The notes beneath the pieces were generated by a model, which was not told the origin of the DNA, made no database searches, and saw only the letters and a list, made by a program, of their open reading frames with translations. The position numbers and the translations under genes are program-made. DNA of 64,000 nucleotides, taken from Bradysia coprophila (taxonomy: Eukaryota; Arthropoda; Insecta; Diptera; Sciaridae). Below, in pieces: positions 12,139 to 23,400 of this stretch; position 1 is the stretch's first letter; each line of letters opens with the position of its first letter. Location: positions 1,956,645 to 2,020,644 of the forward strand of contig NW_023503941.1 of the NCBI RefSeq assembly GCF_014529535.1, written 5' to 3'.

Positions 12139-12384
12139 TCATCCCAGTAAACAGCATTGTAGTCCTGATGGACACTTCATCAAAGGTCCTCCTATAACTT
12201 CACACTGTTCTTTGCATTCTGTTAATGGAACGGAAACTCGAGCTAACTTACATAATTCTGTAAATAGTCAATTTTTTCCCTTATACAATCACTTGCTTAG
12301 AACCTAATGATGGATACTACCTGCTTGAATTAACTGTACCAATGCAAACACGACAATGTGAACAATAACAATTTTAAACGACAT
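12139..12384 (-). CDS. Small secreted six-cysteine peptide, defensin-like spacing
   Basis: Two exons (12321-12384 and 12139-12257) joined across a 63-nt GT..AG intron in phase 1 give a 60-aa precursor. Residues 1-21 are a hydrophobic signal peptide (MSFKIVIVHIVVF ... IQA). The mature part, about 39 residues, has six cysteines spaced C-x11-C-x3-C-x9-C-x5-C-C. The first five spacings match the cysteine-stabilised alpha/beta layout of insect defensins (C-x(n)-C-x3-C-x9-C-x(4-7)-CxC), and GG precedes the fourth cysteine as often seen there; the last pair is adjacent instead of CxC. A TATA box lies 82 bp upstream and ATTAAA 47 nt downstream. Antimicrobial function is inference; a knottin-like or inhibitor peptide is possible. 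Alternative acceptor at about 12219 would drop 13 residues including the first cysteine. Confidence 0.55.
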
Positions 12385-12465
12385 TTTTCTCTGTTCGTCG
12401 GTTATCAAGTTATAATTGTTTCGGATATTTTTCACAAATAAATTGTCATTATACGTGTTAACAGT

Positions 12466-12474
12466 CTATTTATA
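12466..12474 (-). promoter_or_regulatory. TATA box of the six-cysteine peptide gene
   Basis: TATAAATAG on the minus strand, 82-90 bp before the ATG, leaving room for a start site and a 5' leader of about 55 nt. Confidence 0.45.
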
Positions 12475-12635
12475 CAAGTTTTTTTTTCCTGTCAACATGC
12501 GCCATTAAATTCAGTTCACCTGAACAATAATAGTAACACAATTAATGCAACACTGAAATTGTGGAATGTTATTGTGTTACCAAACTGAAGTGAGTCATTT
12601 TATTTTGCTTCCATTATAAATTCAACTTTTTATAG

Positions 12636-12782
12636 GTTTCTTCCATCGTACGGTAAAAACGCATTTTCACAGGCCGAAAACAACCCACCGTCATCCACAT
12701 AACCCCCACTTTAACAAATTTGATGGTTAAAACTTCGAAGTGTGGATGACGATTGACATTTTGAACGGCCTTGGAAGAAACG
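12636..12782. mobile_element. Palindromic MITE, TTTCTTCC ends, copy 1
   Basis: Starts GTTTCTTCCATCGTACGG and ends with inverted CGTTTCTTCCAAGGCCGTT; internal CGTCATCCAC arms face each other. A second copy, inverted, is at 55776-55955. Confidence 0.6.
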
Positions 12783-12795
12783 TATCGTTTTGTAA

Positions 12796-13636
12796 CAGGC
12801 ATGGGCAGGCATGAGCGCCGACGGAGAAACCTCGGCGGCGGCTAGCCGAAAAAAAATTCTCGGCGGCGGCGAAAAAGTCGGCTTGAGCCGGCCTAAAACG
12901 GCTCGGCTGGAGGTTCCTTTTAACTTTTTTTTTAAATAAAAACGTTTAGATAAATTCATGGAAAATGAACTAGTAAGCATGAAAATGAAATTGAACGGAA
13001 AGCGAAAATGTAGGTAGATTAGGTTGTTCAAAGTGCAAGTGGAACTGGTCTTGTTACAAGCAAGTCTCTAAGTCTAAGGTTCACTAACACGTCAAGTTTC
13101 ATTGCCTCAAAACTTGAACTAAATGGAAAATCATGCTCCAGTACACTCATTTAACTCATTAAGAAAATGGTTTTCGAGAAGAAATCGAAAGCTCACGAAA
13201 ATCAAGTAAAAATTGAAAAGAAAAAAAAATCGAGAAAATTCGCAAAGATCGAAAAAGTTTTCTCAAATTTGTGAATTAACTGATTGTGCGCCTTCGGCTC
13301 GTTCCGCAAAGGTCATACTTGCCAAAACAACAAACTTAGAAGCGAGGACGTAATATACCATTCTGGAAAATTCATGAAAATTCAAGAAAATTTTCAAAAT
13401 TTTCTTAATTTTGAAAAAAAAATTCAAATTGTACTTGAGCTGCTTAGGATCAACAGGAATCTCGGTTTTCAAAATTATTTCACCCATTCACCTTTCGAAA
13501 TCTTTATTTCATTTTCCAGCCGTTTCAAGCCGGCTTGAGCCGTGTTTTTGGCACCGGCTCGGCTGCGGCGCGGCTTGCTCAAAAATGGCCGGCGGCGGCT
13601 TGATCGGCGGCTTATTTTCGGCGGCGCTCATGCCTG
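12796..13636 (+). mobile_element. hAT-like MITE, CAGGCATGAGCG family, copy 1
   Basis: Ends are CAGGCATGAGCGCCG and its inverse CGGCGCTCATGCCTG. Flanks TTTTGTAA (12788-12795) and ATTTGTAA (13637-13644) form an 8-bp target duplication with one mismatch, provided an extra CAGGCATGGG at the left tip is included. GC-rich CGGCGGCGG and GTCGGCTTGAGCCGG repeats lie under both tips and the centre is A-rich. No transposase. Nearly identical to 50142-50948. Confidence 0.85.
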
Positions 13637-13864
13637 ATTTGTAAGAGCGTTCGATTTATCTTTTATTAAAGGATTACCAGATAATGAGGAGTAAATATTT
13701 ACGTGGCCAGGCCAGGCGATTGATTTTAGCAATTTCGCGAGCTATAGCCCGAACGAAGTGATGGGTTACAAGCGAAAGTGCCTTAAATCAGTTCACACCG
13801 TACTTGCGCTTCAAATTCAAAATGGAACGTGCGAAGGTCTATCTTAAATCGTTCCATTCTCATA

Positions 13865-14147
13865 TAAGTCTGAATTCCCAGTCATCCGTTTTCATTCCAC
13901 TTTGCCTACGTGTTCATGACAGTTGGCATTTGATACACTGAGCACTGAGAAAAAAGTTGACAGTTCTGTCCCCAGGTAATGTAATTTTTCATATAAAAAT
14001 CACATTATCTGTGACAGGTAATCCTTTTTTTGTATGAGAAATTACATTACCTGGGGAAAGATTATCTGTCACAGGTAATAATCTGAAAACTTTTTTTGTC
14101 AGTGAGGCAAAACGGAATGAAAACGGATCACTGTGATGCCACCTTAA
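13865..14147. mobile_element. MITE, TAAGTCTGAATTC / CACCTTA ends
   Basis: TCTGAATTCCCAGTCATCCG at the left faces CGGATCACTGTGATGCCACC at the right. A smaller palindrome (CCCAGGTAATGTAAT facing ATTACATTACCTGGGG, about 13972-14062) sits inside. A related copy follows at once. Confidence 0.5.
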
Positions 14148-14229
14148 GGAAGCGTTGACATTTATTTTGTATTCATTCGTTCACTTAAAATTAAAATTCG
14201 GAGGCCTGAATCGTGTCCAAGGACAGGTA

Positions 14230-14376
14230 TTTAGTCTGAATTCACAGTCATCCATCCGTCTTTATTCCGTTTTGCCTCCGTGTTCGCGACAGTTGTCATT
14301 CCATAGAGCATATAGTTTAAAATTACAACTGTCACGTACACCCGGAGATAGAACGGATGACTCTGATGCCACCTTA
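14230..14376. mobile_element. MITE, second tandem relative of 13865-14147
   Basis: Starts TTAGTCTGAATTCACAGTCA and ends GGATGACTCTGATGCCACCT; shorter, without the inner palindrome. Confidence 0.5.
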
Positions 14377-14886
14377 CAGAATGCGACTGCTATTGTTCGT
14401 GCCAATCGTGTGGCTTGCTAGTTTTGTGCGTTGGCATAACATAAGAGTTTTAACTCTCTTGCAACAACGATTGAGTTGTTCGTTTCCTTTTCATTTAACC
14501 TTTTGTAATACAAAGATGCTCACTTAAAATGTAAAAAGAAAAATCATTAGCAAAAGTGAAAATGTTACGGAAAATATAAAAATTTATTGAAAATAAACAA
14601 ACAAAAATTAAGGTTAATCGAAACATTGGATTTTTTTGCATTTTTTCCGTCTAGACTTCACCATCTCGCATGGCAGACAATCATCAACCAAAGCAGTGGA
14701 AATATAATGTTTAGAAGAAGACTTTTCGTTGCAATTTTGCTTTGCTGCGATCGACAATTTATGCTGCGTTTTCCATTGTTTAACGTTTACTAAATACAAG
14801 TATCACAAATGGAATAACTAGCGGCAACGCAACAATTGTCAATATCAGCAAAGCCAAATTATTTTTTCGGCCTCTCTCAATGTCTT
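14377..14886. other. AT-rich spacer
   Basis: Nothing recognised. Confidence 0.4.
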
Positions 14887-15020
14887 ATGCTTGATTTCCA
14901 CTTACAAAAAAACCACTTCGTTTTGCCTCCGTTTAGCTAAACCACGCATCTTTTCTGTTGTGTAAAGTGTAAACGGAGAGAAAACAATGTGTTTTTTTCG
15001 TAAGTGGAAATCAAGCATTA
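14887..15020. repeat. Inverted repeat, about 28-bp arms
   Basis: ATGCTTGATTTCCACTTACA faces TAAGTGGAAATCAAGCAT. A (GAA)n run at 15147-15169 follows, and TTCCACCCAACAAAAGGTAC at about 15026 resembles a motif at 57868. Confidence 0.6.
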
Positions 15021-15385
15021 CGTATGGTTTCCACCCAACAAAAGGTACTCAGTGAGAGACCCATGAGAGCTGTCAAATAAACTAATATAAGCAAAAATTG
15101 AAAAAATTCAATTTTGTCTGCCACACGGAATTCATTTTTGGTAAGTGGAAGAAGAAGAAGAAGAAGAAGTGGAAATCAAGCCTTACTTTTGAGAAAATTT
15201 GGTTTTAGGTTTGCACAAGTAAAGAAAAATCTTGAAATCAATGAATGGTTAATTTTGAATGTCCACTACGGTAAGCATGCCAAAAATGTTGAATCAAAAG
15301 GCGCACTTTAGGGGTGCATTTACGAAAGAAGATTCTCATTTAAAAAAATTAAAATTTTTATTTTTTGCTTCAACAAAGTAAAAAA

Positions 15386-16716
15386 TTAACTCTCCTCCCG
15401 GTTATCACTGTCATCATGTACTTCAGAATCCGTTTTGATTGTATGCTTGTGGTACACGCGCCTCGGCTTCGACTTCGGTTGCTGTTCTGCATCATCGCTT
15501 TCGTTTGTCGATTTAACATTTTCTTCGACTGTATGTTCTGCGGGTTCTACGGCTTCTTCTCTTTCTTCTGTTTCTTCTTCACCATGTTTACTACTGAAAT
15601 CAAAGCCACTTGTTAACGATCGACCTGTGAGCAACAGTATTTACCATATCTTACGAATGAATTTGAGGCGAAGCATTCGAATTCTTAATGATTTGATCAA
15701 CTGGAACTGGATGTACAAAGGTTGGCGGTTTGTTTTCCTGATAATCCGGTTGCGATAATGCAGGCGTTCTCTTGTTATCGTTTGTGGGCAATGACACCGA
15801 ATCATCTTCACGTTTGTCCCGCTTTTCCGTTGGGAGTGTTTTAACCGAAACGATTTCGTGATCATGTGACAGTGGTTTGTCCGTTACAATGAAACCGACA
15901 TCAGCGACTGTTGAATCGATTTCAATCGGTTTGTCTGTTGGTGCTGCTTGAGTGCAGACTATAAGAGCGCAAAGAGCCACCTGGGAAATATCAAACAAAT
16001 AATAATTGGATCACCCATGTGGGTAGGCTGGTAGTATGTTTATTCAGCGAATCCGAATGCCTTTTGTGGTTTTATTTTGAAAATTTTGTGGATTGATAAA
16101 TTAGAAGGTTAAAAATAGATGTTATTTGCACCCGGGTCAGGCTAGCTTGTGCAAGGAAGTCGAATCATTTTGAGACCAGTTTGTGCAAGGAAAAATGATT
16201 TGTTACCCAGCTCTGGATGCAAACGATGTTGCATAGACTGTTTGGACCTGGGTGCAAAAGAGTACATTACTGTTTCACTGGGACATTTTTTATTGAGGCG
16301 TTTGGGAAGTTTGTATTTTTGTTTACACGGTAATGAGCCATTTTCTGGCCGTAAGACAACAAAAGACAAAAGTTTACTCTCAGGGAAAAATCAACCGATT
16401 TTCGTGATTCTCTTTTTGGTTGTGTAAGGAATTGATGGGAGTATAAGACTGGCGCCATGACGTGAGGGGTATCGGACTTCTTTGTGCTCTATCTTATACT
16501 CCCATCTACTCCTTACACAACCGAAAAGAGAATCACGAAAATCGGTTGATTTTTCCCTGAGAATTCACTCACGCCATTTTTTTCGGATTTTTGTAACACT
16601 GTTCGTTCGTAGCCATTTGAACGCACCAATGAGCACTCGTCAGACTTGATCCACATAAATTACACATGCGCTCAAAACACCGGTAACAAGACAACAATAC
16701 TTACAAATTTGAACAT
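15386..16716 (-). CDS. Secreted acidic protein of unknown function
   Basis: Three coding exons: 16705-16716 (only MFKF), 15655-15980 and 15386-15593. Junctions are GT..AG with matching phases (0, then 2), giving 181 aa. The start is an N-terminal signal peptide (MFKFVALCALIVCTQA, then APTDKP). The mature chain has no cysteine after the signal, is rich in Asp/Glu/Lys/Pro, carries EKRDKR and KPRR as possible furin/prohormone sites, and ends in a Glu-rich tail (HGEEETEEREEAVE ... DNREES). I recognise no domain; it may be a secreted intrinsically disordered protein or peptide precursor. Minus-strand AATAAA lies at 15357-15362 and a TATA-like box at 16793-16804. Intron 1 (724 bp) carries two inverted repeats. 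A second acceptor at about 15619 breaks the frame and was not used. Confidence 0.65.
16124..16259. repeat. Inverted repeat with TTTGCACCCGGGT ends
   Basis: TATTTGCACCCGGGTC faces GACCTGGGTGCAAAA. The same core is a 24-bp near-palindrome at 41746-41769. Confidence 0.6.
16374..16565. repeat. Inverted repeat, about 70-bp arms
   Basis: ACTCTCAGGGAAAAATCAAC facing GTTGATTTTTCCCTGAGAAT, arms about 95 percent alike by eye, with a loop of some 45 bp. MITE-like; lies in intron 1 of the secreted acidic gene. Confidence 0.75.
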
Positions 16717-16792
16717 TTTTTTTTATTCTTTTTTCGCGTGTTTAACCAGATTCGATAGAGAAATGATTACTAAATTTCGGGTCGCAGATGCA

Positions 16793-16804
16793 GATTTATT
16801 TATA
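16793..16804 (-). promoter_or_regulatory. TATA-like box of the secreted acidic gene
   Basis: TATAAATAAATC on the minus strand, about 80 bp before the ATG; TCATTT near 16765 could serve as initiator although the spacing is a little long. Confidence 0.35.
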
Positions 16805-18053
16805 CCAATTTTACTTTTAAATTTGCAATACCCACTGATTGCTCTGGAAATTATCACCTTTCATAATGTCGACGTAAAAATTTGGTTGTTTGTGTTATAA
16901 GTAGACGCTAATTGCCATGGTCAGGTCATATATTATGCATCTCTACCAACAATGTGAATTTTTAAATTACAAATCGATCTTTTACTATAATATCGTTGTG
17001 CCTTTGTGTAGCTTGGGTAATTCTTTCGCTTTTTTACGCAGAGACCGTTTAGTATTTCGGTTTTTGATTATTTAATTTCTGTTGAACTAAGGAATTATCA
17101 ACGACTCTTTCTGATGAAAAATGGATAATGAGTCAGCCGATGGGTTTTTTTTTGGCGTGAAATTGTTTATTTGCTCGCGACTTTACGATACACGAGCCGG
17201 TTCAAGATGTTGGACTACTTAAAGAAGCTGGAGATTTCCCAAAAACGAAGATCTTGGATTCACAAATTTACATGCCCCTGCAACTGCTTTGTTAGCTTCG
17301 TTTTTCTCAAGTCATTTATCGTTGAATAACCAATTTTCCGAAACATATTTTCATTAAGGTGTCATTTTTAGCGGCAACAACACTGCCTGTCAAGTTCACT
17401 CATAGTAACATAATAAAGTTCGGATCGGCTCACTTCAAAGCGAAAATTACGTTATATTCCTTTAACGGGCGCAGTGACTAGGACAAATAAGTAGTGAGTG
17501 AGCACAGTTAAATTTAACAGTTCGTGGCCCAAGCGTAATTATACGTAGAGAGGAAATTTCGAACAAAATTACGTAAAATAGTCGGGACCAAATAAATACG
17601 AAATGATTGCTAGTTGCCCTCTGGGTTTGCCCTCTTCATTAAGTGGGCAAATTGCACTATCAAAAGCGTGAAATCGTACGAAATGTGTATCTTGTACAAA
17701 TTGATGTTGGGGACAAATCCATCGTACGAATACCACCCTAGTTATAATTTTTCTAAGTTCCTCTGGCTCAAAAAGCACGAAACTCACTAAAATACGTTCA
17801 CTCACAGTTTTCAAAATATCAATGAAAACTGTTATCGCTTTCCATTGTAGCGCATGGTAGCGCAAATGGCGATACAAGTAAACGCAGTGTAGTGCGTTTC
17901 GTGCTTATTCGCTTAGGTGTTAGCTGGCAAAGGTCACGATACGTCAAAAATATATGGAAAAGTGACAAAGAGAGAGAGAGAGAGATCGTTTTTCATAGAA
18001 AATAGACGCTAATGGACTACCGGCAATCATAGTGCAGTTGATAAGGACCAAAT
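16805..18053. other. Intergenic, no gene seen
   Basis: An open frame on the minus strand (17569-17877) has no recognisable domain. A (GA)n run sits at 17969-17985. Confidence 0.4.
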
Positions 18054-18206
18054 TTATGAAAACGTTTACAGTCGTGTAAAAGCTGGGCTTTCCTTCTAAA
18101 ATCTAATTTTTCTCATTAGGGAACCCACTGACAATTTGACCTACTTTACAATGAGAAAAACTAACTTTTAGAAGCCCAGCCTTTATGCGAGTGTAAACGT
18201 TTTCAT
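18054..18206. repeat. Inverted repeat, about 60-bp arms
   Basis: ATGAAAACGTTTACA facing TGTAAACGTTTTCAT, then AAGCTGGGCTT facing AGCCCAGC. MITE-like. Confidence 0.7.
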
Positions 18207-19105
18207 GAAAGTGGTAATTATCAACTTTTCTAGTAATAGTGATACAAAAATGAGTTCCGTCTTCTAAGATTTTACAAAGCTCTCCCGGTTTCCAAGGAAG
18301 CATGGTATTTGGTACATTTATTGTGTTATATGCGTTCGAAAGGGCTCATCAAACCTTGCCACTACAGCTTCTTACTCACTTCCCAGATCGCATCGTCTTG
18401 CTGGTATCACCCTTTGAAAATTGTGATTTTTTGACTTTCCAAAGCCACTGCTCTGCAACCGGGTGGACTAGAGTAACTATTTTTATACGAACGATCTTGC
18501 AGTCAGTCACTCTACTAATCACAGTATAAATTGGGACGCTAGGCGACTCGACGGATCATGGGTGGTCATGAGGAGTCATTGCATCCCGACCTCAAAAATC
18601 TCCCAGCGGTTCGAGCTAATTTTTAAATAAATGAATTACTTACTCACCCCTCGTCAATATTACAAAAGAAATTTTTTTGTTATCCGACACTTCTATTTAA
18701 AGTTGGTTAAGGCGCACCGTGGTTCATTTATTTTGCAAAATATACGGTTAAACAAACGACGTACGCGATAATCTTCTATCAACCAGTATGCGATAATTTA
18801 AACAAAAGAAGTAGTAGATTGAATCTTAACGTTGCGATGCATACATAAACATCCGGTAGATCGAATCTTATTCTACTCGAAATTACACCATGGACACCAT
18901 CGACTGAGTTTTCATACAAACCACCGAATGACAGCAAAGATAAAAAGCTTAACTCGTATAAAAATGGTTTTAATATTCGATAAAGTTCAGTTAATCATCT
19001 CAGACACATTAGAAAGCATTCATTGTAGTAGACTAACAAACATCCTCAGTATGTTGCTCATGATTGTAGAACGTATTAATTTCTCATTAGTCGTATAAAT
19101 TTATC
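18207..19105. other. Intergenic, no gene seen
   Basis: Two open frames (18302-18529, 18832-19098) lack any recognised domain. Confidence 0.4.
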
Positions 19106-19498
19106 CGTCAGAGAGAGAGAGAGAGAGAGAGAGCTTTTTTCTCCTTTGTTTCAATCTGTCAGTTTTTCTATTTTGCGATTTAGTATGGAAATGAAAACTA
19201 AAATTGAGATATCATTGCTGCTTTCAGTGGTTTTTCATATTTTTTTGGACCAAAATGTTTTAAAGTGTGTTTGGAATCGATTGACTTTAACAAAATAATA
19301 AAATAGAAAAAATATTTTCACACAATCTGTTAATGCCAATCGGTTCCAAACACATTTTAAAACATTTTGGCCCAAAAAAATATGAAAAACCACTTAAAAC
19401 AGCAGAGATATCTCAATTTTAGTTTTCATTTCCATACTAAATCGCAAAATAGAAAAACTGACAGATCGTAACAAAGGAGAAAAAAGCTCTCTCTGACG
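19106..19498. repeat. Large inverted repeat, about 165-bp arms
   Basis: CGTCAGAGAGAGAG (left) and CTCTCTGACG (right) bound two long arms sharing CTATTTTGCGATTTAGTATG and CCAAAATGTTTTAAA; a loop of about 60 bp lies at 19273-19330. The left arm has an expanded (GA)n. Confidence 0.8.
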
Positions 19499-19512
19499 TA
19501 TAAATTCAAAAA

Positions 19513-19564
19513 ATAAAATACAATCCACGCCATTAGTCGTATAAATGGCGTGGATTGTATTTTA
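19513..19564. repeat. Perfect 22-bp inverted repeat
   Basis: ATAAAATACAATCCACGCCA facing TGGCGTGGATTGTATTTTAT around an 8-bp loop. CATTAGTCGTATAAAT in its centre also occurs at 19085-19100 beside the preceding palindrome. Confidence 0.85.
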
Positions 19565-20455
19565 TGTTTGAAAACTGAAACTGAAATGTAGCAGATTTAG
19601 CAGATGTAGCAAACTTCACCAATTTATACATTATCTTTTTCCATATGCCTTTTTCTTTGCAACTTTTAATAGTAACTTAGCTTGAAGGTGTAAGCGTCAT
19701 ACCCACAGATATCAGTTCTTTTGTAAGTTAATAAAGGGTTGCGTCACAATTCCATTGTAAATAGTTTTTGGGTGACTAGCTTTCGACTACTACGTTACCG
19801 AAGGTTACCTAATAATCTCGTATATCAAATGGAACCTCCAGTATTTACTTTCGAAAAATTTGAATGAAATCATTTCAGTATTACTACGATATTCAATATA
19901 CTCTTCCACCAATTGTACGATCATTAAGTGGAATTTCTTGTTGTTGTGACAGCTGTTTTCCCATAAAAGGCCATTCATAAATTACGTTCATGCCGAAAAT
20001 TTGGGTTTTTCTCGTGATTCTTCAATTGTAATGTGTAGAGGAAATGTCGCTACGCTGACCCTACGCCATCTGTTATCATTTATCTGCAAATACATAACGT
20101 ACGCTTTCGTTGGACCTCCTTCCCCTTAAAAGCGTAAATACTTCGTGAAAAACCCCAAACAAGAACAAAATATTGAGTTGTAACTTTACGCACATGTCGT
20201 ATGCTAATAATGGTATACACGTCGTCGACTTGATAATTTGAATGGTAACACAGACACAGTTGGTTCTTTTACGTGTACTAGACAAAAATAAGCTCTACGC
20301 ACAATTCAAATATTCTCAAAATTTACTAAAATGTTGTCACTGAGACCCAGTGGGCTGATTAATTTGGTGCAAGTGTTTCTCCCGTTGTAAACGATGAATA
20401 TTGCTTAACTGTTAATTAATTAATTGATCGTTGAATGACACAGAGTGACTGAAAG
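19565..20455. other. 5' flank of Cyt-b5-r
   Basis: AT-rich; no clear core promoter motif. A short ATTAATTAATTAATTG run precedes the start codon. Confidence 0.4.
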
Positions 20456-23400
20456 ATGGGAGAATTGCAGCCAAGTCCCGCCTTAGTTCGTAGGGAATCT
20501 AATGACATCAAATCAGAGTTGAAAAACAAGTACACATGGCAACAAGTGGCAGAGAAAAATAGTGCAAAGGAAGCGTGGATTATCGTACGTGACAAGGTTT
20601 ACGATGTTACAGGTAACATTATGTTGATAGCCTTAACGTCTTATTCGGAGTACGAAAGTCTCTTTCGCTCTCTTACAGGGTAATATAGGCTATGTGCCTT
20701 GCATTGAAACAGGGTGTGGAAAACCTCATTTTCTTCCATGTGTGAAAAGAGGATTTTCTATACCCCGCCCGTTTCAATACAGGTCTAATAGCATGCTTTG
20801 TCTTGTACGAGACTGAAAGGAAGATTTGCATACTCGGCCGAGTACTCGGCATAGTGAGAAGTAGACTGTCTAGAAACCCATTCAATGGAAATGGATTAAG
20901 GGCTGTCCCAATTTGCTTATAGAATGGCTGTGGAAACATCCTGGTGGGAAGGAAATGCTTTTACTACACGCCGGACGAGAATGTACACATACGTTTGATT
21001 CATATCATCAGTTCAGCGACAAATCTGCCAACATTCTACGAAAATACGAAATCGGATGCTTGGTCGGTGATAGCGAGTTTCCAACATACCTACCGGATAC
21101 CGGTTTTTACAAAGAGTGTCAACGGCGAGTGGTCGCATATTTTGCAAAAAATCATCTGAATCCGAAGCAAAATATGCCAGCAATGGCCCGAACGCTGACA
21201 ATATTTCCGGTTGGCTTACTGTCTTATTTGCTCATGACGGGATGCTTTACGTCGAACGTCCTTGTCATGCTAATCTCATCGATATTGCATGGATGTTGTG
21301 TGGCAATTCCATTGATGCATTTGGTGCATGTACGGTTCGTAGAACCTGCTTCTTGTCTTCGGTCGTAATTTCAGTTTCGCTTCAGGATTCGTCTCATGGA
21401 GCAATTACCGGGAACCACAAAATTTGGGAATTTATAGGAAGGTTAGCTATGGATTGGTAAGTCAAATGATTGTTTTCGTATTGTGACTGAAGGAAAGTAT
21501 GGAACGCTTAGATAAAGAGGATCATCAGTAGATAGCAGTGGTGGCGGGACATTTCTAAACTGTCAAAAAGCGATAATATCCAATGAAAGTGTAAAACAGG
21601 TATGGCTATTGTCCGCCCGGAGGACATAAAAATTTGATTTTCGTACTTAAACGCACTCATTTTCATATTATTTTGACATAAAATGTGAGTGCGTTTCAGA
21701 CGAATTCGCCGATCGACCATACCTGTTCTAGACTTTCATTGATAATATCATGTCCGAAGCGTTAGCGGAGGACTTGACGCAGTCTAACTTCCAAAAAAAG
21801 AACGAAGAAAATTTTTTTGAGACGCGGCAACTACATATAGGCGAGAATTTAAGTTTCTTTCCTTTGGCCTGTATCACCACAAATCCTATTCTATCTTATT
21901 CGCGCTCTAAATACGAGCTAAACGAGCTATCACTCGACTATGTAGCTTACCGGAGATACATCGTTTTGAAATTGGTCACTTTTCATTCAAACTACACCAA
22001 ATTGACTTTTCCCAAACAATCAAAATCTTTCAACTTACTCTACTCTGTATGTTTCTATCTATCTGTCTATCTATCTATCGACGGACGATCTCGGAAACTA
22101 GTCAGCCAATCTCCATGAAATTTTGCAAGAACCTCAGGGTGGGCATAAAAATGAAAATGTGATACGCCATTACCCCAGGAAAAACCAGAATTTTGTTTTA
22201 TTGGCCTCGAAGTGGTTTCTGAGTGTGGTTTTCGAGGGTCGGGAACGCGTTTTCGGCTGTAGCTTAGCTGTATTGAAACCTACAGAGGCCATCAAATGAA
22301 AGGTATTCGTAACACGATTCGAACAAAAAAATAATTAAAAAAATCGGGGCAGATTCGTTTGAGCTAGAGTGGTTAGAGTGACCAAATTTTGAGCTACTCG
22401 AGCGTAGGATGAAAGGAATAATATTTTTTTGGGTTATGAAGGATAGAGAGTTACTTTCTTCGGCAAAGTCTCAGAGTTTTACGAGTAGAACAGAGGGGCA
22501 TATGTGAAAAATGTCGAAAGTTGGAAATTGGGGTTTTGGAGATACTTCTTGAATGGTGGCAGATAGAGAGTTACTTTCTTTGTCAAATTTTCTATTTTCG
22601 TCAAATTTTCGATTTTCGTTAAATTTTCGAATTTCGTCAAATTTTCGAATTTCGTCAAATTTTCGAATTTCGTCAAATTTTCGATTTTCATTAAATTTTC
22701 GATTTTCGTTAAATTTTCGATTTTCGTCAAATTTTCGATTTTCGTTAAATTTTCGATTTTCGTCAAATTTTCGATTTTCGTCAAATTTTCGAATTTCGTC
22801 AAATTTTCGATTTTCGTCAAATTTTCGAATTTCGTTAAATTTCGTCAAATTTTCGATTTTCGTCAAATTTTCAAATTTTGTCAAATTTCCGAATTTCTGT
22901 TATAAACTGTTATAAAAAGCAGTGTTCTAAAACTTCTAAAACGACTGATATCCCAACAAAAATCTCTTCGAGAAAAGTGTGACGCAGTCTTTGAAGTACA
23001 ATTTCTAAAATGAATGATATCGCTAGAGTTGACACTTTCAGCTTCGTTACGCAAAAATTAAATTTTACACCCAATTAGTTCAAACAAGCTGGCTTAGTTT
23101 TTCTCATCATCTGCCAAATAATTTTGACCAAAAAAAAAATTGAAATTTGAAATTACTAAAGGTTATTCCTCTTAGGCTTAACGGATTGAGTTTCACCTCA
23201 TGGAACAATCAACACATCGTGGGACATCACATTTTCACGAACGTAGCTGGAGTTGATCCGGATCTGCCCGTAAACTTCAAAAGCGATATTCGTCGGATAG
23301 TTGAACGTCAGATTCTGCAGCCAATCTATGCTTGGCAACACCTCTACTTACCTCCACTCTATGGACTTTTGTCACTCAAATTTCGAATCCAGGACTTTAC

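Noticed and set aside
12711..13644. Several open frames in and beside the hAT MITE
   Set aside because: Also present in the second MITE copy; no transposase motif.
15365..15758. Plus-strand open frames opposite the secreted acidic gene
   Set aside because: Shadows of the minus-strand exons, which have the signal peptide, phased introns and poly(A) signal.
17569..17877. 102-codon minus-strand frame
   Set aside because: No recognised domain, no splice partners and no promoter or poly(A) signal that would support it.
20673..20939. 88-codon minus-strand frame in Cyt-b5-r intron 1
   Set aside because: Antisense to an intron and exon edge, no domain.
22471..22915. Open frames of repeated FDENRKF / SSNFRFS type on both strands
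   Set aside because: Translation of an 18-bp simple array; no start context and no splice logic.
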